A DNA stretch of 64,000 bases from Oscillospiraceae bacterium (GTDB taxonomy: Bacteria > Bacillota > Clostridia > Oscillospirales > CAG-272). Numbering within the stretch: the stretch's first letter is position 1; the number at the start of each line of letters is the position of its first letter. The notes under the pieces were generated by a model. That model saw only the letters and a program-made list of their open reading frames with translations. It did not search any database and had not been told where the DNA came from. Positions 18,096-27,028 of the stretch are shown one piece after another. The stretch is from assembly GCA_015063725.1 (NCBI GenBank), contig SVTP01000001.1, positions 102,410-166,409 of the forward strand, in the 5' to 3' direction. A program made the position numbers and the translations under genes.

Positions 18096-18986
18096 TTAGT
18101 CGATATATTTCTCGCGTGGATGGCAAACAAAAGCTTTGTAGCCCATCTCTTGCAGGGATGCGCAAGTAGCCTCAGCCTTGGACTGTGCTTCAAAAATACC
18201 AAAAACCGATGGGCCGCTACCGCTCATCATTGCAGAGATAGCACCGCCCTCCCGCATCAGGCGTTTGATCTCTCCAACGTCGGTATTTTGCGCGGCGATC
18301 ACATCCTCAAAAATGTTGTAAAAGCAAGTAGCAGATGCCGCGAGTGCATCACCTTGCCAAAGGTCGATCAGCTCGTACACATCGTGGTTATCCTCGCGCG
18401 GGTGTGCAAAAAAGCTGTATTTTTCATCCAAAGCCGCATAGGCTTGGGGAGTGGAAACGCCCTCCTCCCCAACGGCAACAACAAGCGTACAGGTTGGCAT
18501 GGGGGCAACGCGCTCAAGCTTTTCTCCAACACCTGTTGAGAGCATTGTGCCGCCGTGAATACAGAACGGAACATCTGCCCCGAGTGTAAGACCGATTTTG
18601 CAAAGCTCCTCGGTAGAAAGTGCATCACCGCACAAACGATTGAGTGCGCGCAAAACGGCGGCAGCATCGGCACTTCCCCCGGCAAGACCTGCAGAGGTGG
18701 GAATGTGCTTTTGGATCATGATCTTCACTTCCCCCGTCAAGCCGGTGTGCCCCAAAAAGCGCTCGGCTGCTCGCCAAGCCAAGTTGCGACAGTCTGCAGG
18801 CAGATTTTCATTGCCTGATACAGTGAGCGCAATGCGCGACTGCGGTGCAGGCTGAAAATCGACAGTGACAAGGTCGCACAGCGAGACTGTTTGCATAACA
18901 CTGACGATGTTATGGTAACCATCCTCGCGTCGTGATTGGATATTCAAATAAGCATTGATTTTGGCGTTTGCCCGTTCGGTGTGCAT
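18096..18986 (-). CDS. ispE: 4-diphosphocytidyl-2-C-methyl-D-erythritol kinase IspE
   Basis: GHMP kinase of the non-mevalonate isoprenoid pathway. The 296 residues start MHTERANAKINAYLNI and contain the ATP-binding PTSAGLAGGSADAAAVLRALN motif and the C-terminal MSGSGPSVFGIF motif. The frame opens at 19046, but ATG 18986 has GAGGA 7 bp upstream and matches the family N-terminus. A promoter at 19018-19046 supports this. IspE feeds undecaprenyl phosphate synthesis, needed by the cell-wall genes elsewhere in the window. Confidence 0.95.
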   Translation of the reverse strand: MHTERANAKINAYLNIQSRREDGYHNIVSVMQTVSLCDLVTVDFQPAPQSRIALTVSGNENLPADCRNLAWRAAERFLGHTGLTGEVKIMIQKHIPTSAGLAGGSADAAAVLRALNRLCGDALSTEELCKIGLTLGADVPFCIHGGTMLSTGVGEKLERVAPMPTCTLVVAVGEEGVSTPQAYAALDEKYSFFAHPREDNHDVYELIDLWQGDALAASATCFYNIFEDVIAAQNTDVGEIKRLMREGGAISAMMSGSGPSVFGIFEAQSKAEATCASLQEMGYKAFVCHPREKYID

Positions 18987-19017
18987 TATTTTTCCTCGCA
19001 GTTCTGTTTCTGCTTCT

Positions 19018-19046
19018 ATTTTACCACAAAAGATGCGTGTTTTCAA
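19018..19046 (-). promoter_or_regulatory. ispE promoter
   Basis: TTGAAA (19046-19041), 17 bp, TAAAAT (19023-19018), reading leftward. Divergent from the promoter at 19087-19115. Confidence 0.7.
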
Positions 19047-19086
19047 TAATATTTTCTATAAAAATATTAATTTTTATAAAAAGGAC

Positions 19087-19115
19087 TTGACGAGCAAGAA
19101 AATTTGGTATAAAAT
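19087..19115 (+). promoter_or_regulatory. Promoter of the AI-2E exporter-htpG transcript
   Basis: TTGACG (19087-19092), 17 bp, TAAAAT (19110-19115). It lies about 40 bp before the first AI-2E-family gene. Confidence 0.7.
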
Positions 19116-19156
19116 TATGGTGGTATATTTTGTTTTCAAAGGAGTGCAATCAACCA

Positions 19157-20671
19157 ATGACAACCCCAAGAAAGGAAAGCATCAACTTTCACATTCTCAA
19201 CAGAGCATTACTGATAGCAGGCGGATTTTTGCTCCTCATTATGATCGCCTTTTATCGAGAGATCAATGCGTGGCTGGGAGTTGTGCTCAATATTTTCAGC
19301 CCCGTAATTTTAGGCTTGATTTTTGCCTATATGATCAATCCCATATTCCGCGTTTTAGAGCGAAGGGTGTTTTACCGTGTGTACCCCTCCGCCGCTCGCC
19401 GTGCGCTTTCTTTGATTTTGGCATACGTTATCATGCTCCTTTTGGTTGCTCTGATCCTGCTTTTGATCGTCCCCCAACTGATCTCCACCTTAATGAATCT
19501 TGTTTCCAACTACCAATTCTACATTGATGGCGCGGTTGCAAGCATCAACGGTGTGATTGCGCGAATCAACAACGGAATTTCCAAATTCTTTAATGTAAAC
19601 AACGCCATTGGAAACGTGGATGCAGGTGTGATTTCCACCCTCACAAACAACATTTTGGAAGAAATGAAGGCTGCCATCCCCACCCTGACCAGCAAGGCAG
19701 GCCTCTTTATTTCGGGGGCGACCGACGTCATTTTTGCAATCTTCATTTCCATTTATTTCCTCTCATCCAAAGAAAAGCGCTATTTGCAGATTATGAAATT
19801 ACGTAATGCACTCTTCAGCGATAAGGTCAACCAGAGAATTACCAAGATCTGCACCACGGCAAACAACCTGTTTGGAAAATTCGTTGAGGGGCGTTTTCTC
19901 GATTCTCTGATCGTTGGCGTTCTTACTTACGTCTTTATTTCCATCTTCCAAATTCCGGATGCACTCCTGATCGCTTCTTCTATTGCAGTTTGGAATATTA
20001 TTCCCACGGTTGGATTCCTGATTGGTTTTGTCCCTGCTTTTGTTCTTCTGCTCTTTACAAATGCAACACTCGTCATTCCTTTTACCCTGATCATGTTCCT
20101 GATCTACCAAATTGACTGCAACATCATCAGCCCCAGAATTGTTGGCTACAACACGGGTGTTGGCCCCTTGTGTGTCATCATTGCTATCTCTACCATGGGT
20201 GCACTGCTTGGCTTGGTCGGCTTGATTATTGCTGTTCCCCTGTTTGCAACCCTGATTGCCTTTGGTGACGATATCATCCGCATACGCTTGCAGCATAAGC
20301 GTATGCCCGACGATACCGAAAACTACTACGCTCCCGACCTTTCACTGGACTATCTGCACATTACAAAGTCCAACCTGGGCAGAACGGTTGTTCGCATTGA
20401 AAAACGCGCCCTAGCTATCAACAACCAAATTGCGCAAGGTCATGAGGAAAGCTTGAAGCGAAGAGATCGCAATTTCTTTGCCAACTATATGCGTGCGCGC
20501 AAAATTGGATTTTTACCTGAGGTGCCGACGGATGTACTGACACAATTCTCGGCTGAGTCCATGGAAAAAGCCGTGCGTGCCGAAAGCAACGCTCGCTATG
20601 AGCAGATGTTTGAAGAGGCTCTTGAACGCTTGGAAAATGAGGTAGGAGGTGACGAATATGTTGAAGCGTAA
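19157..20671 (+). CDS. AI-2E family transporter (first of a tandem pair)
   Basis: 504-residue polytopic protein of the AI-2E exporter (DUF20, YtvI/TqsA-like) family. Hydrophobic segments near residues 20-60 and 85-115 precede an extracytoplasmic helical region, then the conserved FIGFVP-type segment and late helices. An unusually long soluble C-terminal tail of roughly 120 residues follows the last helix. Some family members export small molecules or run Na+/H+ exchange; substrate unknown. Start at ATG 19157, AAAGGAG upstream. It overlaps the next paralogue by 14 bp, so the two are translationally coupled. Confidence 0.85.
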   Translation: MTTPRKESINFHILNRALLIAGGFLLLIMIAFYREINAWLGVVLNIFSPVILGLIFAYMINPIFRVLERRVFYRVYPSAARRALSLILAYVIMLLLVALILLLIVPQLISTLMNLVSNYQFYIDGAVASINGVIARINNGISKFFNVNNAIGNVDAGVISTLTNNILEEMKAAIPTLTSKAGLFISGATDVIFAIFISIYFLSSKEKRYLQIMKLRNALFSDKVNQRITKICTTANNLFGKFVEGRFLDSLIVGVLTYVFISIFQIPDALLIASSIAVWNIIPTVGFLIGFVPAFVLLLFTNATLVIPFTLIMFLIYQIDCNIISPRIVGYNTGVGPLCVIIAISTMGALLGLVGLIIAVPLFATLIAFGDDIIRIRLQHKRMPDDTENYYAPDLSLDYLHITKSNLGRTVVRIEKRALAINNQIAQGHEESLKRRDRNFFANYMRARKIGFLPEVPTDVLTQFSAESMEKAVRAESNARYEQMFEEALERLENEVGGDEYVEA

Positions 20672-22121
20672 GCAAAACAGAATTTGGGCCCTTTACATTA
20701 TTCTGGCTCTTCTCGCAATCGTATTCGTTGTTGTTAAGCGAGAAAGCTTTTCCTCTTTTGTAGGCGAGATATTCCGCATTCTCCGCCCCGTTCTGATTGG
20801 TGCGATACTTGCATATTTGTGCAATCCGATCTTCCGCATGTTTGAAAGGCGCGTATTTTCAAAGGTACGTTCCTTTACTTTGCGCCGCACGCTCTCCCTG
20901 ATTGGAACCTATTTGGTATTGGCATTGATCTTTGTTCTTTTGTTGTTGCTCATCATTCCTCAACTGCTGACAAGTGTGATCGACTTTTTGGAGAACTATG
21001 AAACGCTCCTTGCAACGGCACTTGAGAATATCAACGGTCTTTTGACAAAGGTAAATGAAAACCTCAATCTCAAGATCCCCCCCGTTAAGCCCGAAACCAT
21101 TTCCCAAGGCTTTGATTGGATCGTGAAGAATATTAACATCAATGAATTGATGGACCGTTTTCTCTCGGGCAATACCATTCTGGTTGTTTTTGAATATATC
21201 GGCGACACGCTCTACGTTTTGACCGATATCATCTTTGGACTCTTTATTTCCCTTTACATGCTTGCGGGCAAGGAAAAGATCTATGCGCAGATCATGCGAA
21301 TGAGAAAATCCCTCTTTAACAACCGCATCAACGAACGCATCACCCGCATTTGCACCATTGCAGACAGATCCTTTGGCGGATTTTTGCGCGGCAAGATTTT
21401 GGACTCTACTATTGTCGGTTTTCTGGTTTATATCATCATCTCCATTATGGAAGTTCCCTACGCGCTCCTCATTGCCGTTCTGATCGGCATTACCGACATC
21501 GTTCCTGTTGTAGGCCCGTTTATCGGTGTTATTCCCGCAGCGGTGATCATCCTTTTGACCGATCCTGTTAAGGTCATCCCCTTCCTGCTGACTATTCTCG
21601 TTGTTCAGCAGATCGACGGTAACATCATCGGCCCCAAAATTCTTGGTGAGAATACAGGTGTCAGCTCCCTGTGCGTTATGATCTCCATTACCGTTATGGG
21701 CGCAATTTGGGGCTTGGCAGGCATGGTGCTTGGCGTTCCGCTGTTCGCCACCATTGTTGAATTGACCAATGAGTTCCTCAACAAGCGTCTTGAGGCAAAG
21801 GGGATGCCGACCGAGGTCGAGGAAGAAATCCCGGAAAAGAAAAAGTCCCGCCCCCAAAAAGAAAGAGCCAGTCTTTCTGACGGCTACGGTCCCCTGACCG
21901 AACAGGAAAAAACACGTCTTTTGGCTTTTTCACTTGTAAGCAAATATGACCTTTATGCTCCGCAGGGCAACGCCACTCTCGCTGCCTGCGTGGGCGAATA
22001 TCTGGACACAACCCGAATTGCAGAAGCTCTCGAGGATGAAACCCAAGCGTATGAAGCTTTAGCCACAGTCATCCCTACCGATGAGCCTATCGTGTTGCAA
22101 ACAGAAACAGTTGAAGAATAA
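20658..22121 (+). CDS. AI-2E family transporter (second of a tandem pair)
   Basis: 487-residue paralogue of the preceding gene with the same topology and a Lys/Glu-rich cytoplasmic tail of about 100 residues (VEEEIPEKKKSRPQKERAS and onward). GPFIGVIPAAVIILL and QQIDGNIIGPKILG match the AI-2E core. Start at ATG 20658, which has GGAGG 8 bp upstream inside the end of the first gene; the GTG at 20649 lies within that box. Tandem duplication with divergence suggests a hetero-oligomer or two substrates (inference). htpG follows after 23 bp. Confidence 0.85.
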   Translation: MLKRKQNRIWALYIILALLAIVFVVVKRESFSSFVGEIFRILRPVLIGAILAYLCNPIFRMFERRVFSKVRSFTLRRTLSLIGTYLVLALIFVLLLLLIIPQLLTSVIDFLENYETLLATALENINGLLTKVNENLNLKIPPVKPETISQGFDWIVKNININELMDRFLSGNTILVVFEYIGDTLYVLTDIIFGLFISLYMLAGKEKIYAQIMRMRKSLFNNRINERITRICTIADRSFGGFLRGKILDSTIVGFLVYIIISIMEVPYALLIAVLIGITDIVPVVGPFIGVIPAAVIILLTDPVKVIPFLLTILVVQQIDGNIIGPKILGENTGVSSLCVMISITVMGAIWGLAGMVLGVPLFATIVELTNEFLNKRLEAKGMPTEVEEEIPEKKKSRPQKERASLSDGYGPLTEQEKTRLLAFSLVSKYDLYAPQGNATLAACVGEYLDTTRIAEALEDETQAYEALATVIPTDEPIVLQTETVEE

Positions 22122-22144
22122 TCTATTTTCCCCTTGGAGGTTTT

Positions 22145-23989
22145 ATGAACCAATTTGATTTTCACAAAAAAGGCGGCATCACCGTTCAGACCGCTCATAT
22201 ATTCCCCGTTATCAAGAAATGGCTATATTCCGAAAAGGATATCTTTTTGCGTGAGATCGTCTCCAACGCTTGTGATGCCGTTACCAAGCTGCGCCGTCTT
22301 GCCTCTCTCGGTCAATATGACGGCGGAGACGAGATCTATCGCGTAGATGTCACACTCGACAAGGATGCAAAAACCCTGACCGTAAGCGACAACGGCATTG
22401 GTATGACCGCTGAAGAATTGGATCGCTATATCTGTCAAATCGCGCTCTCGGGCGCTTTGGAATTCGTTGAAAAATACGAGGGAGAAAACAATAACAACGG
22501 CATTATCGGTCACTTTGGTCTCGGCTTTTACTCCTCGTTTATGGTCAGTGAGCGCGTAGAGGTCATTACAAAATCCTACACCGACTCCCCTGCGGTTCAT
22601 TGGAACTGCAATGCAGAGGGCGAGTTTGAAACTACCACAGGTATGCGCGAGAGTCACGGCACAACGGTTGTGATGCACATCTGTGAAGAAGAAGCCGCTT
22701 ACCTTGAGCAGGAAAAGATTGAAGAGATCCTTGAAAAATACTGCGCATTTATGCCGGTTGAGATTTATTTTTCGGTTGAGAACGACGGTGACAAAAAGGA
22801 TGCCGAAGATGCTCCCGCTCCCATTAACGATACCACTCCCCTGTGGCTCAAGAACCCCTCGGATTGCACCGAGGAAGAATACAAGGAGTTCTACCACAAG
22901 GTCTTTCACGATTGGCGCGATCCTCTGTTCTGGATCCACGTCAATGCCGACTATCCCCTTAACTTCCGCGGAATTCTTTACTTCCCCCGCATTACCAACG
23001 AGTTTGAGTCGATCGAGGGACAGGTAAAACTCTATTATAATCAAGTATTTGTTGCCGACAACATCAAAGAGGTCATTCCCGAGTATCTGCTTATGCTCAA
23101 GGGCGTTCTCGATTGCCCCGAGCTCCCCCTCAACGTATCCCGCAGTTATCTGCAAAACAACACCTATGTATCCCGCGTAGCGACACACATCACCAAAAAG
23201 GTTGCCGACAAGCTCAACAGCCTTTGCAACATCGCTCGCGAGGAATATGAAAAGGTTTGGAACGATATTCGCACCTTTGTGGAATACGCCTGCATGCGCG
23301 ACCGCAAATTCTATGATCGCGTAAAGGATTCCCTTTTGCTGGAATTGACCGACGGCTCCTTTATGACCACCGCCGACTATTTGGAAGCTGCCAAGGAAAA
23401 GCACGAAAACACCGTTTACTATACCTCGGACAAAGCCGCACAGGCACAGTACATTGCCATGTTTTCTGCCGAGGGCATTCGCATTGCCGTTTGTCAAAAG
23501 CCGCTGGATGCACAGTTCCTTTCCACGCTTGAGGTCTATGACAGTACCGTAAAATATTTGCGCATTGATGCCGATATTGCATCAGCATTGAAGCAGAATG
23601 GCGATGCCGATATCAAGGAAGAACTCGTGGCTTTGTTCAAAAAGGTCAGCGACAATGAGGAACTTAAGGTGGAGTTTGCCAGCCTGAAGGATGCCGGTAT
23701 TCCCGCACTCATCACGCTTTCCGAACAGTCCCGCCGTATGGACGAAATGCTCAAGCTCTATGCCATGAATGGCATGGATATGGGTATGAGCTCCTATCCC
23801 CAACAAATTACACTTACCCTCAATCTCGCATCTCCCCTCATTTCCAAGCTTGAAACGATGGCAGGTGAGCGCCAAGAGATTATGGCGGCATCCCTTTGGG
23901 GCTTGGCGAAGCTTTCGCAAAAGAAGCTCTCCGCTGAGGAACTGCAAAAATTTTTGGCTGACAGTTATTCTGTACTTGAACTGCTGTAA
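22145..23989 (+). CDS. htpG: Molecular chaperone HtpG (bacterial Hsp90)
   Basis: 614-residue Hsp90 homologue, the normal bacterial length, folding client proteins in the cytosol. The N-terminal GHKL ATPase shows SNACDAVTKLRR, DNGIGM and GHFGLGFYSSFMV; the middle domain has NFRGILYFPR and NVSRSYLQNN. A CTTGGAGG box precedes the ATG. No heat-shock operator is visible. Its stop codon overlaps the next start (TAATG), coupling it to the unusual prephenate-dehydratase-like protein. Confidence 0.96.
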   Translation: MNQFDFHKKGGITVQTAHIFPVIKKWLYSEKDIFLREIVSNACDAVTKLRRLASLGQYDGGDEIYRVDVTLDKDAKTLTVSDNGIGMTAEELDRYICQIALSGALEFVEKYEGENNNNGIIGHFGLGFYSSFMVSERVEVITKSYTDSPAVHWNCNAEGEFETTTGMRESHGTTVVMHICEEEAAYLEQEKIEEILEKYCAFMPVEIYFSVENDGDKKDAEDAPAPINDTTPLWLKNPSDCTEEEYKEFYHKVFHDWRDPLFWIHVNADYPLNFRGILYFPRITNEFESIEGQVKLYYNQVFVADNIKEVIPEYLLMLKGVLDCPELPLNVSRSYLQNNTYVSRVATHITKKVADKLNSLCNIAREEYEKVWNDIRTFVEYACMRDRKFYDRVKDSLLLELTDGSFMTTADYLEAAKEKHENTVYYTSDKAAQAQYIAMFSAEGIRIAVCQKPLDAQFLSTLEVYDSTVKYLRIDADIASALKQNGDADIKEELVALFKKVSDNEELKVEFASLKDAGIPALITLSEQSRRMDEMLKLYAMNGMDMGMSSYPQQITLTLNLASPLISKLETMAGERQEIMAASLWGLAKLSQKKLSAEELQKFLADSYSVLELL

Positions 23990-24942
23990 TGAGAGATTTT
24001 AGCACGTATTCGCCCGAGGGCGTCATTGCCGAAAATCTGCAGGAATTGACCGAGAGAGGGGATCTGATCACCGAGCAAGAGATCGCACATTTGCGTGAGT
24101 TGGCTATCGAGATCGCAGAAGGCGATGACCTTGCCGACCTACTCTCCTCGCTCCCCTACTATCGCGTCACGCTTGAAGAACCGTCTGCCATTGCGTTGAG
24201 AGATAACGTTGGCATCCTTTCGCGCTCGCGCAAGCTCCTCGAAGCGCGTCAGTGTATGGTGCTTTGCCAAAAGCTTTATGAACAGTTGCAAAACCGTGAG
24301 CATCTCCTGTCAGCTCTCTTTCCCGACTTAGATGAGGTTGCACCGCACGCCGCAGGTCGCATTGTGTATCAGCGAAGCAGTTACACCGACAATGCTTACC
24401 TTGCATTTGCTACGCTTGTTCCCGGGGCGCGCGCCGCTTATGCGCACAGCTTTCACGCCGCATGCGAGGAAGTCTGCCGAGGGCATTGCGAGTTTTGTAT
24501 TCTCCCCCTCGAAAACGCCGTTGAAGGCGAGCTGATCGGCTTTGCCAAGCTGATTGCACAGTATGAATTAAAAATTGCCGCCGTTTGCGACATTGCAGGC
24601 AGTGATGCCTCTCGCAAAACGCGCTTTGCTCTTTTGCGGCGCAACATACTCCCGTTTTTTGCATCGGAAACCGATAAAAACGGCTTTTTCAGATGCTCCG
24701 TTCCGCAAAGTCTTTCTCAAAGCGTGGCAGACGTCCTGAGCGCGGCAAGCTTTTTTGGTCTTTCTCTCCTTTCTGTCAACACCCTTCCCATACAGAAAGA
24801 TGAGGACGAGGAAAAGACCTGCCTAAACCTGACCTTTGACCTTCGCGGCGGCGACTTATATCCGTTTTTGCTCTATCTCGCAACCGTCGTACCGCAATAC
24901 ACGCCAATTGGCATTTACTCACACATAAAACAGAAAGGATAA
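23989..24942 (+). CDS. Degenerate prephenate-dehydratase-like / ACT-like protein
   Basis: 317 residues with no standard name. Residues 124-213 follow the first lobe of prephenate dehydratase: VYQRSSYTDNAYLAF, then CILPLENAVEGEL (compare the family's GVVPIENSIEG) and a KTRF motif at 210-213 (compare NTRF). The second lobe that normally separates these blocks is missing. The last 45 or so residues resemble an ACT regulatory domain (LNLTFDLRG ... PIGIYSHI). Residues 1-120 are helical and unmatched. Catalysis seems unlikely; a ligand-sensing role is possible. It overlaps htpG by one base and precedes a TSCPD gene by 8 bp. Confidence 0.6.
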   Translation: MRDFSTYSPEGVIAENLQELTERGDLITEQEIAHLRELAIEIAEGDDLADLLSSLPYYRVTLEEPSAIALRDNVGILSRSRKLLEARQCMVLCQKLYEQLQNREHLLSALFPDLDEVAPHAAGRIVYQRSSYTDNAYLAFATLVPGARAAYAHSFHAACEEVCRGHCEFCILPLENAVEGELIGFAKLIAQYELKIAAVCDIAGSDASRKTRFALLRRNILPFFASETDKNGFFRCSVPQSLSQSVADVLSAASFFGLSLLSVNTLPIQKDEDEEKTCLNLTFDLRGGDLYPFLLYLATVVPQYTPIGIYSHIKQKG

Positions 24943-24950
24943 TTATCGCC

Positions 24951-25205
24951 ATGGATCGTTTTACTTACACTACAAAGGGCGTATGCTCCCGCGCTATTGA
25001 AATTGCAATCGAGGACGGCATTATTGCCGAGGTTCGCTTTGTGGGCGGTTGCCACGGCAACACCCAAGGCGTTGCAGCGCTTATAAAGGGTTACACTGTC
25101 ACCGAAGCTGTGGAACGTCTTTCCGGAATTCGTTGCGGGATGAAGAGTACTTCCTGCCCCGATCAGCTCGCACAAGCTCTTTCCGCATATCTTGAAAAGA
25201 ACTGA
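24951..25205 (+). CDS. TSCPD domain-containing protein (TIGR03905 family)
   Basis: 84-residue small protein whose C-terminal STSCPDQLAQAL carries the TSCPD signature; GGCHGNTQGVAALIKG supplies another conserved Cys. Such domains also occur at the C-terminus of class II ribonucleotide reductases, where Cys residues may bind metal. Function of the stand-alone form is unknown. AAAGGA precedes the ATG, 8 bp after the previous gene. Confidence 0.9.
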   Translation: MDRFTYTTKGVCSRAIEIAIEDGIIAEVRFVGGCHGNTQGVAALIKGYTVTEAVERLSGIRCGMKSTSCPDQLAQALSAYLEKN

Positions 25206-25262
25206 CATATTCTATTTTGACCGCGTCTCCGTTCCCTACATCTTATTTCCGGAGGATTTTTT

Positions 25263-26987
25263 ATGAATACATTTTGGAACAACTATAACAACTGGCTGAA
25301 TGCCGATGCCCTGAGTGATGCCGAAAAGGCAGAACTGATCTCCATCAAGGATGATGCGGATGAGGTCGCTTTGCGCTTCTCCTCCGGACTTTCCTTTGGT
25401 ACAGCAGGTCTGCGCGGCACAATGAAGGTAGGACTGAACGCCATGAACGTGCACACTGTAGCACATGCAACACAAGGTCTTGCAAACCTGATCGTACGCG
25501 AAGGTCGCGCCGCAGACGGTGTTGCCATTGCTTGCGATAGCCGCCTCAACTCGCAAATCTTTGCCGAAACTGCCGCATCTGTTCTTGCTGCAAACGGTAT
25601 TCAGGTCTATCTCTTTGATGCCCTGCGCCCCACTCCCGAGCTTTCCTTTGCTTTGCGTGAGCTTTCCTGCGTAGCAGGCATCAACATCACCGCCTCGCAC
25701 AACCCCAAGGAATACAACGGCTACAAGGCGTATTGGGAGGACGGCGCACAGCTCCCCCCTGAGCACGCCGATACAGTAGCCGCAGAGATCGCACGTCTTG
25801 ATATTTTCAAGGACGTTAAAAAGATGCCTCTGCAAGACGCCCTTGATGCAGGTCTTGTGACTATCATTGGCGAAGAGATCGATGAAAAATACTTGGCTCA
25901 GGTGCAGACGCAAGCTGTCAACCCCGATGCAATCGCGGCGGTAGCAGACGAGCTTAAGATCGTCTATACCCCTCTGCACGGAACAGGACACCGCCTCATC
26001 CCTGCCATTCTTTCCCGCGTGGGACTGAAGCATCTTTATACCGTGGATGAGCAAATGGTCATTGACGGCAGCTTCCCCACCGTCAAAAAACCCAACCCCG
26101 AATATCCCGAGGCGTTTGCTTTGGGTGTTGAAATTGCAAACAAGGTTGGCTCCGATCTTGTGATCGCAACTGACCCTGATGCCGACCGCGTAGGCGTTAT
26201 GACACGCACCCCCGACGGCTCCTTTGCCACCATTACAGGCAACCAAATGGGAGCTCTTTTGGTGGACTATATCATCACAGCATATAAAGAAACGAATACG
26301 ATGCCCCACAATCCTTATGTTGTAAAGAGCATTGTCACCAGTGAGCTTGCCGCAAAGATCTGCGCCGCAAACGGCGTTAAGATGCACAACGTGCTCACCG
26401 GCTTTAAGTTCATCGGTGAGGTCATCAAAAACTATGAAAAGAGTGGTGACGGCAGCTTTTTGTTCGGCTTTGAGGAAAGCTACGGCTACCTCAAGGGCAC
26501 CTATGCACGCGATAAGGATGCCGTTGTAACCGCAATGCTCATTTGCGAAATGACGGCATACTATCAAGCAAAGGGTATGACACTTTCGGATGCTCTTTCG
26601 GCTCTGTTTGATAAATACGGGTTCTGTCTTGAGCGAAACGTAGAGGTCTATATGGAAGGTCTTGACGGTCCTGCTCGCATGGCGGCTCTGATGGACGGTC
26701 TGCGCAACAATCCCCCCACGGAGTTTGGCGGTGTTGCCGTTACTTTGGTGGGTGACTACGGCAGAGGAACCATTACCGAGGGTGGCGAGGTCCGCCCCAC
26801 AGGCTTGCCCTCCTCCAACGTGCTTTATTATCGCCTTGCCAACGGCGACGTGATCGTTGCACGCCCCTCGGGAACCGAACCCAAAATCAAATTCTACTAT
26901 ATGCTTGAGGCTGCAAATGCTGCCGTGGCTGAAGAAAAACTGGCAAATTATCAAAAAACGCTGAACGCGCTCTCCGATAACAACTAA
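25263..26987 (+). CDS. Phospho-sugar mutase (alpha-phosphoglucomutase/phosphomannomutase, PgcA-like)
   Basis: 574-residue alpha-D-phosphohexomutase, length typical of PgcA. Visible motifs: the active-site phosphoserine loop ITASHNPKEYNGYK, metal-binding DPDADRVGV, sugar-binding FGFEESYGYL, and the C-terminal phosphate-binding RPSGTEPKIKFY. It interconverts glucose-1-phosphate and glucose-6-phosphate, feeding UDP-glucose, glycolipid and wall-polymer synthesis. CCGGAGG precedes the ATG at good spacing. mgtE follows after 41 bp. Confidence 0.93.
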   Translation: MNTFWNNYNNWLNADALSDAEKAELISIKDDADEVALRFSSGLSFGTAGLRGTMKVGLNAMNVHTVAHATQGLANLIVREGRAADGVAIACDSRLNSQIFAETAASVLAANGIQVYLFDALRPTPELSFALRELSCVAGINITASHNPKEYNGYKAYWEDGAQLPPEHADTVAAEIARLDIFKDVKKMPLQDALDAGLVTIIGEEIDEKYLAQVQTQAVNPDAIAAVADELKIVYTPLHGTGHRLIPAILSRVGLKHLYTVDEQMVIDGSFPTVKKPNPEYPEAFALGVEIANKVGSDLVIATDPDADRVGVMTRTPDGSFATITGNQMGALLVDYIITAYKETNTMPHNPYVVKSIVTSELAAKICAANGVKMHNVLTGFKFIGEVIKNYEKSGDGSFLFGFEESYGYLKGTYARDKDAVVTAMLICEMTAYYQAKGMTLSDALSALFDKYGFCLERNVEVYMEGLDGPARMAALMDGLRNNPPTEFGGVAVTLVGDYGRGTITEGGEVRPTGLPSSNVLYYRLANGDVIVARPSGTEPKIKFYYMLEAANAAVAEEKLANYQKTLNALSDNN

Positions 26988-27028
26988 CTTCCCCGTTCTC
27001 TGCGTTCTCCCAAAAGGAGGTGTAAACG

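Noticed and set aside
25236..26954. 572-codon open frame on the minus strand
   Set aside because: Antisense to the phosphoglucomutase gene with intact catalytic motifs.
26988..27028. Magnesium riboswitch before mgtE
   Set aside because: Only 41 bp separate the genes, too short for an M-box aptamer.
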